9,079 nt of DNA, from positions 1 to 9,079 of the forward strand of contig CAIOKL010000202.1 in the NCBI GenBank assembly GCA_903858915.1, written 5' to 3'. The stretch comes from an uncultured Alphaproteobacteria bacterium. GTDB lineage: Bacteria > Pseudomonadota > Alphaproteobacteria > Rickettsiales > UBA1997. Below, piece after piece: positions 6,658 to 9,079 of this stretch. Position numbers and translations under genes: made by a program. Each line of letters begins with the position of its first letter. Position 1 is the first letter of the stretch. The notes below the pieces were generated by a model that worked only from the letters and a program-made list of their open reading frames with translations, made no database searches and was not told the origin of the DNA.

Positions 6658-7434
6658 GTGATAGATATTAAATATTTCAAAGAATATAGGCAAAAACTCG
6701 GATTTAATAATCAAGATGGGGTCAAAAAATTCTTTGGTGCAAAGGATATAACTCCAAATGTTGATTATAATTATATAGACCTTCTTAATCTTAGATTAAC
6801 AGAAATAGTTAAGAAGATGGATTCGGTAGTTAATGATTATATTAAGTTACCGGATTTAGATTATTTTGTTGAAAAAAATATATCACAAGTTTTTGCAAAG
6901 CTGAAAGAAAATAATATAATAAATAAATTCAATAATCAGGGCAGAAGACCTGAGGAAGTCTATTTTTCTTGGATGAGAGGGTTTGTTATTTCTGCCTATT
7001 TTTTAAAACCAATAAGTCTAATATTTGGAGTTGATGAGAAAAATGTAAACCTAATTGGCGATGATGATTTTGGAGATATTGAAACATTTAAAAGAACTCC
7101 AAAAGCTGATTTGGAGGTTATTTTAAGTAATAATAAAAAAGTTAGAATAGAGGTTCAATCGGGTTTTCAAGGAATTAATGATATAAAGCAACATAAGGTT
7201 CTTGAGGCAAAAAAAATTAACAGAGAGTTGGAATTTTTATCGGTTGTTATACATTTTGATTTATTCAATGGACAAGTTGCTTTTGTTCAAACTAACAATA
7301 TTAATGATGAAGATGTAAATTGGATTACAAGACAGCAGATGGAAGGTCAAACGGTCTTTAATATCGATCAAAATTATTTTATTTGGAAATTAACCGATTC
7401 TCTTCCGGAGATTGCAGATTTTTTAAATTATTAA
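6658..7434 (+). CDS. Probable type II restriction endonuclease
   Basis: A 258-residue protein directly before a C5-cytosine methyltransferase, which by position makes it the cognate restriction enzyme. A likely PD-(D/E)XK-type core is present: Asp151 in PKADLEV, a turn, then the strand KVRIEVQSGF with Glu165 and Gln167. This gives D-x13-E-x-Q, with Gln in place of the usual Lys; an E-x-Q active site is known in BglII. Following residues (DIKQHKVLEAKKI) would form the core's next helix. No DNA-binding motif or sequence specificity can be read from it. The start is a GTG at 6658; the frame is closed by a stop at 6628 and the next Met is at residue 54. All nine Arg codons are AGA or AGG, unlike the housekeeping genes here, supporting recent acquisition. 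The methyltransferase starts 3 bases after the stop, so the pair is an operon. Confidence 0.75.
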   Translation: MIDIKYFKEYRQKLGFNNQDGVKKFFGAKDITPNVDYNYIDLLNLRLTEIVKKMDSVVNDYIKLPDLDYFVEKNISQVFAKLKENNIINKFNNQGRRPEEVYFSWMRGFVISAYFLKPISLIFGVDEKNVNLIGDDDFGDIETFKRTPKADLEVILSNNKKVRIEVQSGFQGINDIKQHKVLEAKKINRELEFLSVVIHFDLFNGQVAFVQTNNINDEDVNWITRQQMEGQTVFNIDQNYFIWKLTDSLPEIADFLNY

Positions 7435-7437
7435 TTT

Positions 7438-8556
7438 ATGAATAATAAAAAAATTAAAGTAGTGGATTTATTCTGCGGAGTTGGTGGTTTAAGTTATGGA
7501 TTTGCGAAAGATGATAAATTTCAAATTGTAGCCTCAAATGAAATTTTGCCCAACATGGCAAAGGCATATGAATTAAATCATCCAACTGTTAAAGTATATT
7601 GCAAAGATATAAAATATTTTGGAATTCATGATTTAATAAAAGATTTTAATATAGATGAGGGGGGAATTGATCTGGTTGTTGGAGGTCCTCCTTGTCAGGC
7701 ATACTCAACCGTTGGTAAAAGATTGATTGATGATCCGAGAGGCAAATTGTTTCAAGAATATTATAGAGTATTAAAAGAAATTAATCCCAAAGCGTTTGTT
7801 TTTGAAAATGTTCGGGGATTGCTTTCGATGAATCGCGGTGAATTATTTAATACTATAATTACTTTATTTAAATCGCTTAATTATAGAATTTCATACAAAG
7901 TTCTAAATTCCGCTGATTATGGAGTTCCGCAGGTTAGAGAAAGAGTTTTTATAGTTGGAACTAAATTGAATAATGCATTTTCTTTTCCAAATCCAACTCA
8001 TGAAAGCAAAGAATCCAAAACAACTCTTTTTTCTCAGCAAAATAAAACTTATTTAAATATTTCTGATGCGATAGGGGACTTGCCATTTATAAAGTCCGGA
8101 GAAAAGAGTTTTGATTACGAAACTCCGCCACAAAATTCATTCCAAGAGATTATGAGAATAAATGCCCCCACAGAATTAATGGATCACAATGCCCCAATCA
8201 ATAATGGGAAATTAGTTAAAATAATGGAGCAATTGCCAGATGGCGGATCACCCTTAGATCTACCAGAAAATATGCGACCAAAAAGTGGATTTGCTAATAC
8301 TTACTGCAGGCTTTGGTGGAATAGACCAAGCACCACTATAACAAGAAATTTTAGCACACCATCATCCTCTAGATGCATACATCCAAAAGCGCCTCGACCA
8401 TTAACCACAAGAGAGGGAGCGAGAATTCAATGCTTCCCGGATAATTACATTTTTTATGGATCTAGAAGTGATAAGAATTTACAAATAGGTAATGCGGTAC
8501 CAACATTTGTATCGATAGCAATAAAAAATTCAATATTACAACATATCGTAGAATAG
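7438..8556 (+). CDS. DNA (cytosine-5-)-methyltransferase of a type II R-M system
   Basis: Methylates carbon 5 of cytosine in the system's recognition site, protecting host DNA from the adjacent endonuclease. All main motifs of the family are present and in order in 372 residues: I DLFCGVGGLSYGF (10-22), IV GGPPCQAYS with catalytic Cys86, VI ENV (123-125), VIII QVRER (165-169), IX RPLTTREGARIQCFP (320-334) and X GNAVP (351-355). The stretch of about 180-310 between VIII and IX is the target-recognition region and is fairly short. Specificity cannot be told by eye. The gene is complete and intact, starts at ATG 7438 just 3 bases behind the endonuclease, and ends 2 bases before a terminator stem. 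Fourteen of 18 Arg codons are AGA/AGG. No controller (C) protein gene accompanies the pair. Confidence 0.95.
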   Translation: MNNKKIKVVDLFCGVGGLSYGFAKDDKFQIVASNEILPNMAKAYELNHPTVKVYCKDIKYFGIHDLIKDFNIDEGGIDLVVGGPPCQAYSTVGKRLIDDPRGKLFQEYYRVLKEINPKAFVFENVRGLLSMNRGELFNTIITLFKSLNYRISYKVLNSADYGVPQVRERVFIVGTKLNNAFSFPNPTHESKESKTTLFSQQNKTYLNISDAIGDLPFIKSGEKSFDYETPPQNSFQEIMRINAPTELMDHNAPINNGKLVKIMEQLPDGGSPLDLPENMRPKSGFANTYCRLWWNRPSTTITRNFSTPSSSRCIHPKAPRPLTTREGARIQCFPDNYIFYGSRSDKNLQIGNAVPTFVSIAIKNSILQHIVE

Positions 8557-8558
8557 AG

Positions 8559-8586
8559 AAAAGGGTACCAGGTTCCTTTTATTTTT
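8559..8586 (+). terminator. Intrinsic terminator of the R-M operon
   Basis: AAAAGGG (8559-8565) pairs with TCCTTTT (8574-8580), including one G-U pair, around an 8-base loop (8566-8573). The stem is followed by A and five T (8582-8586), adding to the T-run of its right arm. It begins 2 bases after the methyltransferase stop and closes the two-gene unit. Confidence 0.55.
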
Positions 8587-8609
8587 AAATTAAAAACCCC
8601 TCACCCTAA

Positions 8610-8635
8610 CCCTCTCCCCGCTTGTGGGGAGAGGG
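8610..8635. repeat. GC-rich hairpin copy 1
   Basis: CCCTCTCCCC (8610-8619) and GGGGAGAGGG (8626-8635) form a perfect 10-base stem around the loop GCTTGT. The loop differs by one base from copies 2 and 3 (GCTTGC). Only this copy is preceded by the CCCCTCACCCTAA flank. Confidence 0.85.
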
Positions 8636-8636
8636 G

Positions 8637-8795
8637 ATTCGATGGATTAATTTTTTGTAATAAATATAAGATCGAAGAGGAGACTAGGTCGATAAATTTT
8701 TATTCCAAAACGAAATATTAAAGAGAGTTTTTTTAATTTACTTTTTGAAAAAATCGTCGCCGTAATCCCCTCTCCCCGCTTGCGGGGAGAGGGGG
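8637..8795. repeat. Tandem repeat unit A
   Basis: Begins with ATTCGATGGATTA and runs through an AT-rich body to the end of hairpin 2. Compared with unit B, the first 45 bases differ at one position, and the last ~66 bases from the T-run at 8728 to 8793 are identical. The middle (about 8682-8727) has many substitutions and 3 extra bases. No open frame of note is present. Confidence 0.85.
8767..8794. repeat. GC-rich hairpin copy 2
   Basis: CCCCTCTCCCC (8767-8777) pairs perfectly with GGGGAGAGGGG (8784-8794) around GCTTGC. It is preceded by TCGTCGCCGTAAT, a flank shared with copy 3 but absent from copy 1. Confidence 0.85.
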
Positions 8796-8949
8796 ATTCG
8801 ATGGATTAGTTTTTTGTAATAAATATAAGATCGAAGAGGAAATTAGATCAATTTTTTAACCCAACACAAAATATTGTAGAGAGTTTTTTTAATTTACTTT
8901 TTGAAAAAATCGTCGCCGTAATCCCCTCTCCCCGCTTGCGGGGAGAGGG
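8796..8949. repeat. Tandem repeat unit B
   Basis: Second copy of the unit, offset by 159 bases at its start and 156 bases at its end, the difference being a 3-base deletion in the variable middle (about 8841-8883). It ends with hairpin 3, after which the sequence switches to the element's right terminal flank instead of another spacer. Confidence 0.85.
8924..8949. repeat. GC-rich hairpin copy 3
   Basis: CCCTCTCCCC (8924-8933) and GGGGAGAGGG (8940-8949) form the same 10-base stem around GCTTGC. It is followed by CTAGGGTGAGGGG, the complement of the flank before hairpin copy 1. Confidence 0.85.
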
Positions 8950-9016
8950 CTAGGGTGAGGGGGTTTAAAAGAAAATTTGTTGATAAACGCTTCATCTTTT
9001 TTTTCAAAAAAGATTC

Positions 9017-9079
9017 GCGACGGGGATTGCGTCACTTGGCGTCGTCGCTTTTCTCCATCAAAATTTCATTTTGATTTCG
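9017..9079. repeat. Partial dispersed palindrome at the window edge
   Basis: GCGACG (9017-9022) and CGTCGC (9043-9048) are complementary. GGGGATTGCGTCACTTGGCG is followed by TCGTCGC, then by an 8-base hairpin ATCAAAAT/ATTTTGAT (9057-9064, 9068-9075) and TTTCG at the end. This layout recalls intergenic repeats of the type GGATTGC...TCGTCGC...TCGCAATGACG seen in Rickettsiales and other genomes, here cut before its expected CAATGACG end. Bases 8964-9016 before it are AT-rich with no feature seen. Confidence 0.45.

Larger units (their letters stand above)
8597..8963. repeat. Compound repeat element with terminal inverted repeats
   Basis: The left end (8597-8619) and right end (8940-8963) are near-perfect reverse complements, about 23 bases with one mismatch and one extra base; the left carries CCCCTCACCCTAACC and the right CTAGGGTGAGGGG. 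Between them lie three GC-rich hairpins and two tandem AT-rich spacer units. The G/C-rich ends resemble a dispersed intergenic palindrome (CCCTCACCCTAACCCTCTCC type) that I recall from many proteobacterial genomes. No transposase or other gene is inside. The likeliest reading is a non-mobile or MITE-like element enlarged by tandem duplication. Confidence 0.75.

Noticed and set aside
8597..8963. CRISPR array
   Set aside because: Repeats recur every ~157 bases and the spacers are near-copies of each other; no short unique spacers or cas genes are present.
8964..9079. Coding region at the right end
   Set aside because: No frame with a credible start or conserved motif is present; the sequence is dominated by palindromes.

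Overview
This AT-rich window looks like a piece of a low-GC alphaproteobacterial chromosome. The strongest clue is a class I lysyl-tRNA synthetase, a form which in bacteria is mostly found in alphaproteobacteria and spirochaetes. The MtaB protein also has a linker (VNDIMSVRDTAPQ) that I recall from alphaproteobacterial homologues, and a short repeat at the right edge resembles dispersed palindromes common in Rickettsiales-type genomes. A Rickettsiales- or Holosporales-like, possibly host-associated organism is a reasonable guess, but it is inference.

Bases 1-4000 hold housekeeping genes. They are the 3' part of fabD (malonyl-CoA:ACP transacylase), a membrane-anchored alpha/beta hydrolase 2 bases behind it, a convergent tRNA-Gly(GCC) on the minus strand, and then a new plus-strand unit with a near-consensus promoter. 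That unit encodes a lipoprotein with two BON-like domains and overlaps mtaB, the tRNA ms2t6A methylthiotransferase.

Bases 4000-6500 hold an unrecognised 234-residue helical, lysine-rich protein and then lysK. The unknown protein ends in a basic stretch followed by Cys-Ile-Ile-Ser. This matches the eukaryotic CaaX prenylation signal, so it is the most intriguing lead here if the organism lives inside eukaryotic cells. Both genes are preceded by imperfect long-armed stem-loops, and a probable intrinsic terminator overlaps the end of the unknown gene.

Bases 6500-8586 carry a compact two-gene type II restriction-modification system. It comprises a probable PD-(D/E)XK-type endonuclease with an E-x-Q variant and a complete C5-cytosine methyltransferase 3 bases downstream, followed by a terminator. 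Arginine codon use switches sharply here (23 of 27 are AGA/AGG, against 5 of 18 in lysK), so the cassette looks horizontally acquired.

Bases 8587-9079 have no credible gene. They hold a nested repeat structure: three GC-rich hairpins separated by two tandem copies of a ~157-base unit, with outer ends that are inverted repeats of one another. The start of a different dispersed repeat runs off the window. No wholly new multi-gene system is evident; the notable points are the CaaX-like protein, the transferred R-M cassette and the compound repeat.
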